Source: Cavia porcellus
Taxonomy: Eukaryota > Chordata > Mammalia > Rodentia > Caviidae
Assembly: GCF_034190915.1 (NCBI RefSeq)
Contig: NW_026947489.1
Coordinates: 63,054,001-63,118,000 of the forward strand
Direction of reading: 5' to 3'
DNA: 64,000 bases
In this document: in pieces, positions 19,521-29,929 of the stretch
Position numbering within the stretch: position 1 is the stretch's first letter
Layout of the letters: each line of letters begins with the position of its first letter
The notes under the pieces: model-generated
Database searches by the model: none
Told to the model about the DNA's origin: nothing
Seen by the model: only the letters and a program-made list of their open reading frames with translations
Position numbers and translations under genes: made by a program

Positions 19521-19630
19521 GGGGCTGGAGATTTAGCTCAGTGGCGTAAGCACCTGCCTTGCAAGTGTGCAGTCATGAATTTGATCTCTGGTACCGATAA
19601 TAACGAAAAAGACAAAAAAAAAGATAAAGC
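19521..19630 (+). mobile_element. ID-type SINE in a B1 tail
   Basis: 'ggggctggagatttagctca', 'ctgccttgcaagtgtgcagt' and 'ctctggtaccgataataacg'. Flanks 'agataaaacac' and 'agataaagcaa' look like a slightly changed target duplication. Confidence 0.9.
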
Positions 19631-19737
19631 AAGGGGTTGAGAATTTAGCTCAGTGGCATAAGCACCTGCTTTGCAAGTGCACATTCATGAGTTCGATCCC
19701 TGGTACCAAAAAAAAAAAAAAAAAAAAAAAAAAAAGA
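19631..19737 (+). mobile_element. ID-type SINE, third of a head-to-tail trio
   Basis: 'aggggttgagaatttagctca', 'gctttgcaagtgcacattca', 'gttcgatccctggtacc', then about 29 A. The downstream 'agacaaaacag' echoes the B1 tail. Confidence 0.9.
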
Positions 19738-19844
19738 CAAAACAGAGTAGATTTTAGTCCACTTAAAATTATTAAAACTGATATAGCACATTTATTTCTA
19801 CCATTTTTTATAGTTTTTAAAACTATAAAATAGTTTTATTTATT

Positions 19845-19903
19845 TACTTAGTGGTACTGAGGATTTATCCTAAGGCTTTAGTATGAAGCTAAATCCCCAG
19901 TCC
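19845..19903 (-). mobile_element. ID-type SINE fragment
   Basis: 'agtggtactgaggatttatcc' and 'gaagctaaatccccagtcc'. The centre is deleted. Confidence 0.7.
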
Positions 19904-20027
19904 ATTTTTCATTTTTTGAGACAAAGTCTTAATAAATCACGTGTTGCCCAAACTGGCCTTGAATGTGGAATACTCTTATGTCAGCCTCCCAGAGTGCTAG
20001 GATTATAGGTGTGCATCACCATGCTCT
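19904..20027 (-). mobile_element. B1-type SINE
   Basis: 'cattttttgagacaaagtctt', 'cccaaactggccttgaatgtg' and 'gtgcatcaccatgctctg'. Confidence 0.82.
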
Positions 20028-20029
20028 GT

Positions 20030-20369
20030 GTTTTGTTTCTCAGTTGTCCTATTTTCTATATGTTACTGTCATTCTTCTTGTTTTTCTACCTGCTGTCTAA
20101 CCTGCTGTTGCTGTTGCTGCCACTTTTGCTCCTCCTCTTCCTTCTGTGCTTTTCTTTCTTCTCTTTCTTCAGAAATTTTACACATTATTTCTTTATTAAT
20201 TATTCTACAAATTTTAATGTGTATATTTAATCTAAAATTCATGGTTAATAATATTTACTCAATTTCCTTAGACTACTAGGATTTCTGAATGCTTAAACCG
20301 ATAGTTTTCCTTACAGACAATTATTTGTTATATATTAGTTTTTCTTTAATACTGAATTCTATAACTGAT
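20030..20369. other. Pyrimidine-rich stretch, no gene seen
   Basis: A CT/TG-rich low-complexity tract at about 20,065-20,170 produces two overlapping Leu/Cys-rich frames that are composition artefacts. Confidence 0.5.
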
Positions 20370-21105
20370 GCAATCAGTGGAAATCAGTTTCAAAAAACTA
20401 AAACTAGAGTTTCCATTCAACCCAGCTATTGTCCTTCTTGATATCTTCCCCCAAAGAATTAAAAGCATTGTACACAATGATTTTTGCATACCCGTGTTTG
20501 TAGCGGCACAGTTTGTAATAGCTAAGTCTTGGAAACAGCCCAAATGCCCATCAAGCAGTGTGGATAAAGAAGATGTGGTGTTTTTTTTTTTTTTTCATAC
20601 AGTACCATTCTGCCATAAAAAAGGGTAAAGGGGTTGGGGATTTAGCTCAGCATCATAAGCACCTGCCTTGCAAACAGGCAGTCGTGAATTCGATCCCTGG
20701 TACCAATAAAAATGAAAAAGACCAAAAAAAAAAAAAAAGCGTAAGCTTGAGATAGTTCAAATTAAATGGATGTACCTTGAGTCCACACACTTAAATGAAA
20801 TAAATTGGACACCTGTGTAAACACTGCATTGTTTCTCTGGTGTGAGAAGTGTAAATAAGGACCAAAATGTACAATAGATACTGGAAAATGGTAAGAAAAT
20901 GTTTAAATGAGAAGGAGCACACAGGGAGGGACTAAGGGGAAAGGAGAGAAGGGACAAGAAAAAGAAGGAAAAAAAATGGAAACAAAGGTTTTGTAAATAC
21001 ACAGGGAATGGGGATTGAAGGAAGGGGAAGGGACTGGGATAAAAGAAACAAGAGATACTTTTTAGACATCATTGTTATGTTTTATATGATCATAGTCTGT
21101 TTAGA
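20370..21105 (+). pseudogene. L1 ORF2 C-terminus and 3' UTR, split by a SINE
   Basis: The translation at 20,370-20,590 contains 'FNPAIVLLDIFPQRIK' and 'AKSWKQPKCP', which match the end of L1 ORF2 ('DPAIPLLGIYP' and 'SWK.PKCPS'). The sequence continues as 'catacagtaccattctgccat', is cut by the ID at 20,630, and resumes with 'cacacacttaaatgaaataaa'. The purine-rich 3' UTR (20,920-21,050) fits L1. Confidence 0.82.
20630..20740 (+). mobile_element. ID-type SINE, young, inside L1
   Basis: 'ggggttggggatttagctca', 'ctgccttgcaaacaggcagt', 'gaattcgatccctggtacc' and 'aataaaaatgaaaaagacc', then A15. It interrupts the L1 3' UTR. Confidence 0.93.
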
Positions 21106-21650
21106 CTTTGTGGTGGATTAAGCAATGGTCAACTTGCAATACCCAGCTGAACTGAGCATGGTGCTGGGTGTGGAAGGCCCACCTGGGGATTGTTTCCAAC
21201 ACCATAAAAAGAGAACTGGAGGGAAAGATGATGCTGTTTATTCTCCTAGAGAAGCTTGTCACACTGGCTTTCCTGATGTGAACTTGACTGTTCTCTTCAT
21301 TGGCAAAGCCCCGGTCCTCACTGTCACTGAGGATGGCTGCCATTCTCTTCAGGGGAACTCTGGTCCTTACTATGAATGAATGTTGCAGATCCCTCAGCTG
21401 CTGTCACAGATCAGTCACCCTGCTGGCAGACTTCTAAGCTTCCACTGACCTCTGGGCCTTCTCAGCACAGATCCTTGATACAGTCTTGCATAAAACATTG
21501 TTGTGGGCTGTAGGCCTCCCACTGGATTGGTGCAGGACATTACTGTGGGATCCAGACCTCAGTCAGATTCTTTGGGTCTCCAGTGAGTGGACAGATATCT
21601 TGTGCTCTTCTGCATTTGACTCTTTGGGTTATTTATAGTTTAAAATAATC
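21106..21650. other. GC-richer unidentified block
   Basis: About 540 bp with clearly higher GC than its flanks and an 84-codon plus-strand frame (21,125-21,379) that has no stop-free extension and no known domain. It may be an unrecognised LTR or old retroviral remnant. There is no clear TG...CA boundary or duplication. I cannot assign it. Confidence 0.35.
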
Positions 21651-21819
21651 CTATAATTTATTAAAACATATATTAAATTTTTTCCCTTCTCAACCATAAC
21701 TACAACAGACTTATTTATGCTTATCATTTTCTTTGTTAGGATTTCAGCATCTCAGACCTTTCAAGTCTCTTTCTCCCTAAATTATCTATTTTAGAAGCTC
21801 TTCATTTTTTCTTTACTTT

Positions 21820-21922
21820 TTTTTTCTTTCTTTCTTTCTTTTTTTTTGGTATCAGATATCAAACCCACAACCTTACATTTGCCAGGCAGGTGCTTGTGCC
21901 ATTGAACTAAATCTGCAGCCCC
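21820..21922 (-). mobile_element. ID-type SINE
   Basis: (CTTT)n-rich T tail, 'ggtatcagatatcaaacccac', 'acatttgccaggcaggtgct' and 'actaaatctgcagcccc'. Confidence 0.88.
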
Positions 21923-22161
21923 TCATTTTTTTTTTTGTAGAGTCTCTAAAATACTTTGATTTTTCCAGTTTTAGTCTAAATAGATCAGTTTTTTAAAAAT
22001 TTATTCTGCTTTAATTCCTTGTATGTGAGAATTATGGTTTTATGAATGAAAAATTCTTAGCTATTACTTCCTCATATATTGCTTTTTTCATTTTCTTTTT
22101 CTGAAACTCTAAAGGTTCTAACTATTTCCTCTTGCTCTTAATTTCTCTTTCACATTTTTTT

Positions 22162-22248
22162 TTTCTCTTTTTGGTGATACCAGGGATTGAACTCACAACC
22201 TCATGCTAGCCAGGCAGGTGCTTATGTCAATGAACTAAATCCCTGGCC
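22162..22248 (-). mobile_element. ID-type SINE with 17-bp target duplication
   Basis: 'ataccagggattgaactcaca', 'ctagccaggcaggtgcttatg' and 'taaatccctggcc'. Exact flanks 'ctctttcacattttttt' at 22,145-22,161 and 22,249-22,265. Confidence 0.93.
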
Positions 22249-22427
22249 CTCTTTCACATTTTTTTATTTCTTTTATGTCTGCATGTTGCATCTGGGTAAA
22301 TTCTTTGTATCTGTCTTCCATTTCAAACTGCTAATTCTCAATTTAGTTTTATCTCCCCTGCTGCTTAACCTGAGTTTCTAACTTCGATAGATTTCCAGTT
22401 TGTAAAGATTCTGTGAGGTTACTTTGC

Positions 22428-22533
22428 TTTTTTGAAGCAGGATCTCCCTGAGTCACTAGTTGTCCAGGTTGAATGAGACTCTAGATTTTTACCTGCCTCA
22501 GCCTCTGGAAAGCTGGGATTGTAGGCATGTGTC
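22428..22533 (-). mobile_element. B1-type SINE (old)
   Basis: 'cttttttgaagcaggatctcc', 'gttgtccaggttgaatgagac' and 'gattgtaggcatgtgtctgc'. Confidence 0.72.
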
Positions 22534-22791
22534 TGCTTTTTTCTATATGTGCCTGCTCATTGAATAGAGTTCTATCCTGTAGCTGTTTTAAATATTCTAT
22601 TTTTCTTTAAATGTTTCTCTGTAACCAATAATTCCATTGTCTTTGATGGATGTTAATTTCATGTTTATTATTTCTGCTAATCCTCAGTGGTTAGTATCAT
22701 ATGTTTTACAGTTTTGATTATGAGTTTATGTTCCTTGAAATTATCTTAACTTGATTTTTTTTTTGAATTTTATTTAAAGAAAGACTAAACA

Positions 22792-22899
22792 GGGGGCTGG
22801 GGATTTGGCTCAGGGGCATAAGCGCCTGCCTTGCAAGCAGGCAGTCGTGAGTTCCATCCCCAGTACCGATAAAAAGGAAAAAGACAAAAAAAAAAAAAA
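22792..22899 (+). mobile_element. ID-type SINE, very young, 16-bp perfect target duplication
   Basis: 'ggggctggggatttggctca', 'ctgccttgcaagcaggcagt', 'gagttccatccccagtacc' and 'gataaaaaggaaaaagac', then A17. Flanks 'aaagaaagactaaaca' at 22,776-22,791 and 22,900-22,915 are identical. It sits in the 3' end of element 1. Confidence 0.96.
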
Positions 22900-22915
22900 A
22901 AAGAAAGACTAAACA

Positions 22916-24000
22916 AAACACAAAATGTGTAGAAATAATACATACTTTCAAAGAAAAAAATAAAATAAAAAATAAAGTAAGAAATCACTAGTTGATGATT
23001 ACAGATTATCCTCTTACAAATAGTTATTCAGGATACTAAAGTGGAGCACATAAGTGGGAATTCAAACAGTGAGACTGCAACCAGTTCTGTTCAACTATCT
23101 AACAAAAAATTAGAAATATGGTTATCAATCCTATACACTTAAACTTACATGCAGTTATCCACATCTTCAATTATGTTGAGATTGAACAAACCCAAGCAGG
23201 CTAATATCACTCTGAAAAAGAATAATACTATTGCTGGGTTTCACATTATGACACTCCAGGATCAGCACTGGGTACTTTAGAGTCTCTTTTACTTCAAAGT
23301 ATTTGTTCATTTCATCATATATCATAAGATCAGTTCTCATAAACTGTTTATAGGTTCTACACATGCATGAATCTTAACATGTATTTCTATGCTTTCTATA
23401 TTAGAGGGAGAAACAAAACAAAGCAAGACAAAGCAAAACATATTCCTATAAACACATGAAACGAAAAAGACATATAAGACCATTGTACAAGGAGTTCTAC
23501 CATAGTTCCTGTGTTGTCTCTTGTTATCTTCAGTAGAATTGGCTATATCATCAGACATAGTATAATTGAATATATCAGTACATAACAGTTTTAATAAAAA
23601 CACAACTTTCTATATAGTATAAAACTTCAAAAGCAGGCAGTTACCAAACCAGAATGTGTATTGTAGAGTCTTGTCATCTTCAGTGTAGTTGCCTATACTC
23701 TCTCTCAGACTTGATACTATCAATCATATGTTTTGAATAAAATCTGTCGATACCAAACAGCAATCAAACAAACCAGATTTAACTAAGATCAGTCATGATA
23801 AAACAGTAGAAGTCATACAGGGCTTCAGATTAAGTTAATAGGAAATTAAAGATGATTACTGTGCTATATCGTGATGCTTTGGGGATAGCTGTCTGTGCCC
23901 TCAAATCTAATGCAAGTGGACAAACTAGGACAGAATAAAGTCTATCTAAGCAGAGTGGTGCAAGTAATGTGAGTTTTAAATCCTGACACACTATTAACGA
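22916..24000 (-). repeat. Tandem-unit 3' UTR of element 1
   Basis: Imperfect units of about 140-200 bp can be followed by recurring landmarks: 'gttatcaatcc' (23,121), 'taccatagttcctgtg' (23,500), 'ttaccaaacc' (23,641) and 'gattactgtgc' (23,853). Each lies near a 'caaaacagaac'-like A-rich segment and a 'tatactatc'-like segment. The same units form 60,480-61,440 and, inverted, 59,225-60,150. Confidence 0.65.
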
Positions 24001-24549
24001 TATCTTCTGCCATCTTTTTTAAGACTCTCCCTCCCCTTTCACTTCCCCAAGGTACACTGTGCATTTTTGGGTCTCACCAAGACCCTTGGTTTCAAATAGT
24101 GGGGGGGGGGGGAGGACAACCTGCTATTTACTTAAGTGGTTCCGAACCTTCTCTCTCCTGGACTTGTATTCCTTTACCTATTAAAGCCTGTCTTTCCAAC
24201 CTATCCACAAATACTGGTCTAGTTGCCCCTATACTCGCTGGTTCTCTGTCACATAGAGCATTGTTTTCTCATATTTGATTTTCAGTCCATGTACTCTTTT
24301 TCATGTTAATTATATTTCCTAAAAATAGCATCTCAGTGGACCCTATCTCCTGATCTACTCAATGTGTGGTTCTTTTTTTTTAATTTAGTGTATTAAGTCC
24401 ATCTATATTAGAGATTATAACCAATCTTCTCTGCCTCATTTCTGTTTTGCTCTTTTTTTTTTTGCCATCAGTTGTCTGCTTGTCTTCTTCATTCTGTTTT
24501 CTGCTCCATTCATTGAGGCCTCTCTGCCACTGTTCCTGGAATCCTAGTA

Positions 24550-25590
24550 CTTTTCTCTCTCTCTAGAATGCCCTGAAGTATTCTGTGTATAGTTGGATTG
24601 GTGGTTGAGAATTTTCCAAGTTGTTCTTTGTCTTGGAAGCATCTTGTTTCTCCATTAATTTCTAGAGATAGTTTAGCAAGGTATATCAATCTGGGTTGGA
24701 GATTATTTTATTTCAGGGCTTGGAATATTTCGCTTGAGGCTCTTCTTGACTTGATGGTTTGTGTTGAGAAGTCTGCCATTATTCTGATGGGCCTTCCTTT
24801 ATAGATTATCTGTTTCTTGTCTCTAACAGCTTTTAATATTCTGTTCTTATATTGAATTTCTGGGATTTGAGTATTATATGCCTGAGTGTAGCTCTGTTTT
24901 GGTTGTAGGTGGCTGGAGTTCTGTTTGCCTCATACATCTGAATATCATTCCCTTTTCTTTTGCTTGGGAAGTTTTCCTTAATTATCTCTGTGAATAGCCT
25001 TTGTAGTTCCTTTGTTTGTATCCCTGCTTCTTCATTCACATTCCTTATTCTCAAGTTGTAGATCCTCTTGTTGTCTTCTAGCCTTTGTATTGTTACTGCT
25101 TGTTTCCTTGTTATTTTTTTTCCCTTTTATAATCCCACATTGCAAATCTGTCTTCCAGTTTGGATAATCTATCCTTAGATTATCTGCTTTCTTTCTTTCT
25201 GTTTTCTATCAAGCAGATTTGCCATCTTTCTATAGAGTTTTTAATTTCCTGGTAATCTCTGAATCTGCTTCATGTATTCTATATTTTCTTTATATTCTTC
25301 ACCAAATGGTTCTCTCCTTCATTTGAGTTCCTCCATTCTTCCGTCTGTGTCTTCTTGAGGGGGGTGCTTAGCATCTCTTTTATTAATCTTCTTATATCTT
25401 GCTTTACTTGGCTAAATATTTCACTTTTGAACTCGTCTATGAGGTCCTGAAGATATCTCTTTATGTCCACTGGTGCTGTGTCTGATATTGCATGTTTGCT
25501 GTTCTCATTCTCCTTTGTATTTACCTGTCCTGGGTCAGTGTTCTCAGGGTTGAGATCTGGGCACTTTTTCTTGTTGCTTCCTCTTCCCAT
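24550..25590 (-). pseudogene. L1-type ORF1 pseudogene of element 1
   Basis: Starts at an ATG ending at 25,590 (translation 'MGRGSNKKKCPDLNPEN'). The first 103 codons are open and cover a basic start and a predicted coiled-coil stretch. After a frameshift, 25,054-24,833 encodes the RRM part ('FTEIIKENFPSKRKG', 'NRTPATYNQNRATLRHII'), which matches the L1 ORF1p signature 'ENFPNL ... RTP ... RATPRHII'. The C-terminal domain is recognisable only in pieces near 24,600-24,690. ORF1p normally is a trimeric RNA-binding chaperone of L1 particles. Frameshifts and stops make this copy dead. Confidence 0.85.
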
Positions 25591-25617
25591 CTTTTTTGTT
25601 TCTTTTATTTTTATTCA

Positions 25618-25711
25618 TTTACTTGTTTATTTTTTTGGTGCCAGGGATCAAACTCATGACCTTGTGCTTGCCAGGCAGGCACTTATGTCACTGAGCTAAA
25701 TCCATAGCCCT
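25618..25711 (-). mobile_element. ID-type SINE in element 1 5' UTR
   Basis: 'ggtgccagggatcaaactcat', 'gtgcttgccaggcaggcactt' and 'gagctaaatccatagccc'. Flanks 'atcttttttg' and 'ctcttttttc' suggest a short target duplication. Confidence 0.92.
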
Positions 25712-26466
25712 CTTTTTTCTTTCTTCCAGGAGGCTCCAGTTGCTTTCTTTGTTGGTTACAATTCTTCTGAAGCACACTGGCTAGGTGACCTTTCCCACTG
25801 CAGTGTGCTAGTGAGTTACAAACAGGGGCAGCCTATGCTGGCCCCTCCCCTCCAAATCAGTTAACTTGCTGAGGCCTTCACTGTGTTAGTGTGTGCTGCT
25901 GCCATTGGGAATTGATTTCAGATAACCTGTTTGGTCTCAGCCAGGTCGTGTGACTCAGGCCAAGCTCACTCTACCAATCCCATTCAGGAAGGGAACAACC
26001 TGACTGAAGTGACTGCTGCCCCTTGTTCTTGCCAGTCTTGCCTGGTCCCAGAATGTCATCTGTTGGAGCCCCTTTTTCTGTAGAATGGTTTTATTCCCGT
26101 CATTCACCACAGGTCAATACAGTTCCCCCCCCCACCTCAGCTCTCCAGCTTGCCGACCCCAACCTCAGTGTGACTGTGTTTCCAGTGAGTCGAAGCAGTG
26201 GGATTTTAGGTGGCTTGGTAAATCACTGCCACGCAAGTTCAGGCACAAAGTGGAAGCACTGAACCTTTATAGCTGTTCCAATAGTAGCACCGGGACTGTA
26301 TGTTTGATTGGTTCTTCTCACCTTAGTTTCTTCTTGGGACAAGAGAATTCATCTCTCTCTGTTCGGGACTCCCTAAGCTGTATTATGTTGAATTCTAAGT
26401 TGACTATCTCAGGGAGCCTCTGTAGCCTACTGTTACCTATCTGCCACCTTTACTCCTTCCCCTTGA

Positions 26467-26857
26467 CTTGATTTTCATATTTTTGTTAGCATTTTTAGAC
26501 AACTAGGTTGAAATTTTTTCAGGGTAAATTAGTTTCTACTAGTCTGAAATGGAATATAGTAAATATTTATAACTAGGAAAAAATTGGAAAATTATGTATC
26601 TATAAAAACAATGGGACTGCCTTTTTAAATGGAAATTTTAGAATGTTTCCTTTGTACTGTGTCAAAAGTGACGATCTTCTCAATAGCCAAGTTGTGTTAC
26701 ATCTTTAAAATCAGTTCTTATAATCTATCCATTGTATGGCCCTCACAAAATTATTAGGAAATAATGAACACTTTTATATTGTTATCTGGTATCTTTAAAC
26801 TGGTTAACACTGTGTCACTGTGAAGTAACCCTTTACTCATCTTTAAATGTTACTAAT
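26467..26857. other. No recognisable gene or repeat
   Basis: AT-rich anonymous sequence between element 1 and the next B1. Confidence 0.4.
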
Positions 26858-27005
26858 TGCTGAGTGTGGTGGCACACACCTGTAATCCCAGCACTAGGGA
26901 AGCTGAGGCAGGAGGATCAATGCAAGTTAGAGGCCAGCCTGGGCTATACAGTGAGTTCAAGGCTCCCCTAAACTGCATAGTGAGACCTTGTCTCGAAACA
27001 ACAAA
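26858..27005 (+). mobile_element. B1-type SINE with target duplication
   Basis: 'gctgagtgtggtggcacacac' to 'gaccttgtctcgaaacaaca'. Flanks 'gttactaatt' repeat exactly on both sides. Confidence 0.93.
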
Positions 27006-27209
27006 ACAAGTTACTAATTATTGATTAGCAGGCACAAAGTGATGACTTTGTGTTGTTCCTCTAATGGCACAATTTTGCTCTCAATTTGCATCTTTAGCTG
27101 GAGAAAAAGAAAGAGATATATTTAAGATCCAGTTCATTAACATCCTTATTCTTTGTTACTATAAAAAGTAAGGGACTAAAGATAAAGGCAAGACAGACAT
27201 CAGAATTTC

Positions 27210-27367
27210 TTTTTTTTTTTTTTTGTCTTTTTGAGACAGGGTCTCTCTATGCAGTTCAGGCTGGCCTTGAGCTCACTTTGTAGCCCAGGCTGGTCTCGAA
27301 CTCACAGTGATCCTCCTCCTCAGCCTCCTAAGTGCTGGGATTACAGGCGCAAGCCACCATGCTTAGC
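27210..27367 (-). mobile_element. B1-type SINE, full length, little diverged
   Basis: T15, 'gtctttttgagacagggtctc', 'gctcactttgtagcccaggct', 'cgaactcacagtgatcctcc' and 'gccaccatgcttagc'. Close to the window's B1 consensus. Confidence 0.94.
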
Positions 27368-27369
27368 TT

Positions 27370-27820
27370 TTACTTTTTTATTCTGTATATTAGAATGGGA
27401 ATTTCTAATATACATTAGTCTGTTCAGGAATTTTATGATAGAACTCATAACAAAAGATGTGTTTAATATTAATTTTGCTTTGTATTGGAAGAAACTGATA
27501 GATTGAAGTTGTTTGACATCTTTTTGATCCAAAATTATCTGATCACTTCCATGTCTAAATTTTTTTCCTCCATTTCTTGAGGGATTTATTTTAACTGTAA
27601 AAAGAACTTGGTGTTTTACTTTGTATATTTCCTCTAGTCCTTTCAGATGAAAGTAGACTATAAATCATGAAAACAGCAAAGTTATCTTTTTTTTCTCTTC
27701 AATCTTTGTGTCTCCATTTTGAGGCTCAAATTGTATGACACATTTGTTTTATGACAGTAGTCTAGTAGTCGTAATAATTTGTGATTTAGCAGTGAGAAAT
27801 AAAAGAAATTTTTTAATTTT
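27370..27820. other. No recognisable gene or repeat
   Basis: AT-rich. A 91-codon frame here is mainly translated B1 read-through. Confidence 0.4.
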
Positions 27821-27821
27821 T

Positions 27822-27907
27822 ATTGTTTTGGTGCTAGGGAGTTCATCTTAGGGCCTTGAGCATGATAAGCAGGCACTGTACTAGATACTGATTTATACCC
27901 CAAGCCC
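27822..27907 (-). mobile_element. ID-type SINE (old)
   Basis: 'ttggtgctagggagttcatct', 'tgagcatgataagcaggcac' and 'gatttataccccaagccc'. Confidence 0.7.
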
Positions 27908-27984
27908 AAAAGAAATACTTCCAGTTACTTCCCATAATATGTGATGTTCAATATTGTTTTCAAATTTATTGTTTTTTGTTTTTG

Positions 27985-28065
27985 TTTGGTTATTCGGCAG
28001 TATACAAGCTCAAAGGCCTTGCACTTACTAAGTAAGTACTGTACCACTGAGATACAAACTCTGTC
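27985..28065 (-). mobile_element. ID-type SINE (old)
   Basis: 'cagtatacaagctcaaaggc', 'gcacttactaagtaagtactg' and 'ccactgagatacaaactctg'. Confidence 0.65.
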
Positions 28066-28188
28066 TCCTTTGTAAATTTTATGTTGACACAAGATCTCAC
28101 TAAGTTACCCAGGCCTGCCTCAAATTTGGGATGTCCCTTCTCAGCCTCTCAAGTAGCGGCAATTACAGGCATGTGCCACTATGCCCAG
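28066..28188 (-). mobile_element. B1-type SINE (old)
   Basis: 'ttgacacaagatctcactaag', 'ttacccaggcctgcctcaaat' and 'acaggcatgtgccactatgc'. Confidence 0.8.
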
Positions 28189-28189
28189 T

Positions 28190-29150
28190 ATTTTCAGTTA
28201 CTTCACTTTACTTTTATTCCTTCCAAGAAAACTTAAGGTCTTTTGACAGGTACTTTTTTTTTTTTTTAACTTTGTTTCTATCTTCTTTTTATAAAATTTC
28301 TGGCTCCTTTGAGTTTCAGCTTCTCCAAAATAATTTTTTTCTTTGACACTTATATAGTGAGATCTTTTAAGTCTTTTTCTCATGAAAATCTCACGTGGGA
28401 ATTTTTCTTACTTTCGTAGAAAAATTATGCACATACTGGAAAAAAGCCCAATTTAAGTTGACTCAACCAGACTTCCATCTTTACAAAAAGAGCCTAAGAT
28501 GTTCTACTGGATCATTTGCTTTTTTTTATATATCCAGATTGTCCTCTATCCCAGTGAAAACAGACATAGGGGGCTGTGCTATAGTTATGTAATTCTATTA
28601 TTCTTGCCAAGATAGTGGGGGTTATTCATTGTGAACACATTCTGCCACCAACAGCTGAGTTAGAACATCGTGTTTATTTGTGAGAGGATTTTAGTATGAA
28701 CATTCTGGTTTAAAAATTAAATGAGGGAATGTATGATGTTGATATCTCATGAAATATTAGTATGTAAAAGAAAAATCACTAAGTTATAGAAAAGAGTGTA
28801 CACTTAAAGTATTGAATATCTTATAATACATTAGAAACAGAAAATTCTCTCTGTATTTTATTTGCAAGAGTTTTACTTGGACTTAACTTTGAGAAGTAGA
28901 CAGATGTACTAGAGGCAACCTAAGCTTGGTGTGATGAGCAACAGATTGGAACATAAAGCAGAACTAGGTGTACGGTGTCAGGGAGTCCAAGTGATTGGGG
29001 ATTTACTAATAGGAACTTTGTTAAGCACAGTGAGACAGGGAGGTTGAAATGGATATAAATATTAATAAGAAATAATCCCCTAAATGATTTAAAGTAATAA
29101 TGTGATAGAAATGGGAAAAGATCATAAATAATTGAAATAGATTGAAATAA
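28190..29150. other. Nearly 1 kb without recognised repeat or gene
   Basis: AT-rich. Short frames at 28,131-28,346 and 28,395-28,592 are not supported by any motif. Confidence 0.4.
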
Positions 29151-29218
29151 TTGTTATGGTTTGAATCTGAAATGACCCCCTAAAGTTCGTGTGTTGAAGC
29201 CATGTTCAAAGGAGAAAC

Positions 29219-29350
29219 TTTTTTTTTTGTCTTTTTGAGACTTGGTCCAACTGTGCAGTTCAGGCTCGCCTTAGGCTCACTTTGTAGTGATCCGCCCGCC
29301 TCAGCCTCCTGAGTACTGGGATTACAGATATGCACCATCACATCCAGCTC
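29219..29350 (-). mobile_element. B1-type SINE inside LTR
   Basis: 'tttttttgtctttttgagac', 'gtgcagttcaggctcgcctta' and 'ccgcccgcctcagcctcctga'. Flanks 'caaaggagaaact' and 'caaaggaaagact' form a diverged 13-bp target duplication. Confidence 0.9.
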
Positions 29351-29629
29351 AAAGGAAAGACTTTTAGGAAGCAATTAGATTATGAGAGCACTGACCTCAT
29401 GAAGGGATTGAGAATTTATAATCTAATAGACCATGGGGAGGTGGTGGAAACTAGAAAGTGGGGCCTAGATGGAGGAAATAGGTTAGAGGGGACATGCCCT
29501 TGAAGGGTCCCCAACCCTCGCTCTCTGACTTTCTCTGTGCCTCCTGGCTGCTATGGTGTGAGCAGCTTTGCCTCCACCATGTGCCCCTTACCATGATGTT
29601 CTGTCTTTCCAAAGATAAGACACAATGGG

Positions 29630-29795
29630 AGCTGGGCGTGGTGACTCACACCTGTAATCCCAGCACTCGGGAGGCTGAGGTGGGAGGATCGAGGATCATT
29701 GCAAGTTCGAGACCAGCCTGAGCAACAAAGTGAGCTCAAGGCCAGACTGAACTGCATAGTGAGACCTCATCTCAAAAAAGACAAAAAAAAAAAAA
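29630..29795 (+). mobile_element. B1-type SINE inside LTR, 13-bp perfect target duplication
   Basis: 'agctgggcgtggtgactcaca' to 'gacctcatctcaaaaaagac', then A14. Includes a small 'gaggatcgaggatcattgca' insertion near 29,685. Flanks 'aagacacaatggg' at 29,617 and 29,796 are identical. Confidence 0.96.
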
Positions 29796-29929
29796 AAGAC
29801 ACAATGGGGATCGGTGACCATGGACCAAAACTTACCTCTGAAACAGTAAGCCAAATTAAAATTTCCTTGGGTTTTTAACTTGTTTTTCTTGAATTTTTTG
29901 TAGTTGTTTTTTTCTTGATTTTTGTTATT

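Larger units (their letters stand above)
21923..22750 (-). mobile_element. Possible ancient L1/HAL1 fossil carrying two SINEs
   Basis: T-rich sequence such as 'tcaaactgctaattctcaat' and 'tgctgcttaacctgagtttc' resembles decayed L1/HAL1 copies seen in mammals. No alignment is possible by eye. It is interrupted at 22,162 and 22,428. Confidence 0.35.
22755..26466 (-). mobile_element. ORF1-only L1 derivative (HAL1-like), element 1
   Basis: Full-length on the minus strand. The 5' end is near 26,466, where the complement reads 'aaaggtggcagataggtaac', the same start as elements 2-4. Then come a 5' UTR (to 25,590), a decayed L1-type ORF1 (25,590-24,550) and a short remnant of the ORF2 start (about 24,420-24,380; translation like 'NIDGLN'). 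It continues straight into the 3' UTR with its tandem units, down to a poly(A) complement at about 22,755-22,770. Almost all of ORF2 (endonuclease and reverse transcriptase) is absent, so it depended on a full L1 in trans. It is cut by ID SINEs at 22,792 and 25,618. A G13 run lies at about 24,102-24,114. Confidence 0.8.

Noticed and set aside
20009..20230. Leu/Phe- and Cys-rich overlapping frames suggesting a membrane peptide
   Set aside because: Produced by a CT/TG-rich low-complexity tract and open in two frames at once.
22792..22899. tRNA-Ala gene
   Set aside because: A and B boxes and a UGC anticodon position are visible, but the copy has a 3' extension, a poly(A) tail and a target duplication, and dozens of relatives lie in the window. 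It is a SINE.
27210..27367. Alu element
   Set aside because: Shares 7SL ancestry and phrases such as 'gtgctgggattacaggc', but it is a single B1 monomer with the B1 internal duplication, not a dimer. That points to a rodent, not a primate.
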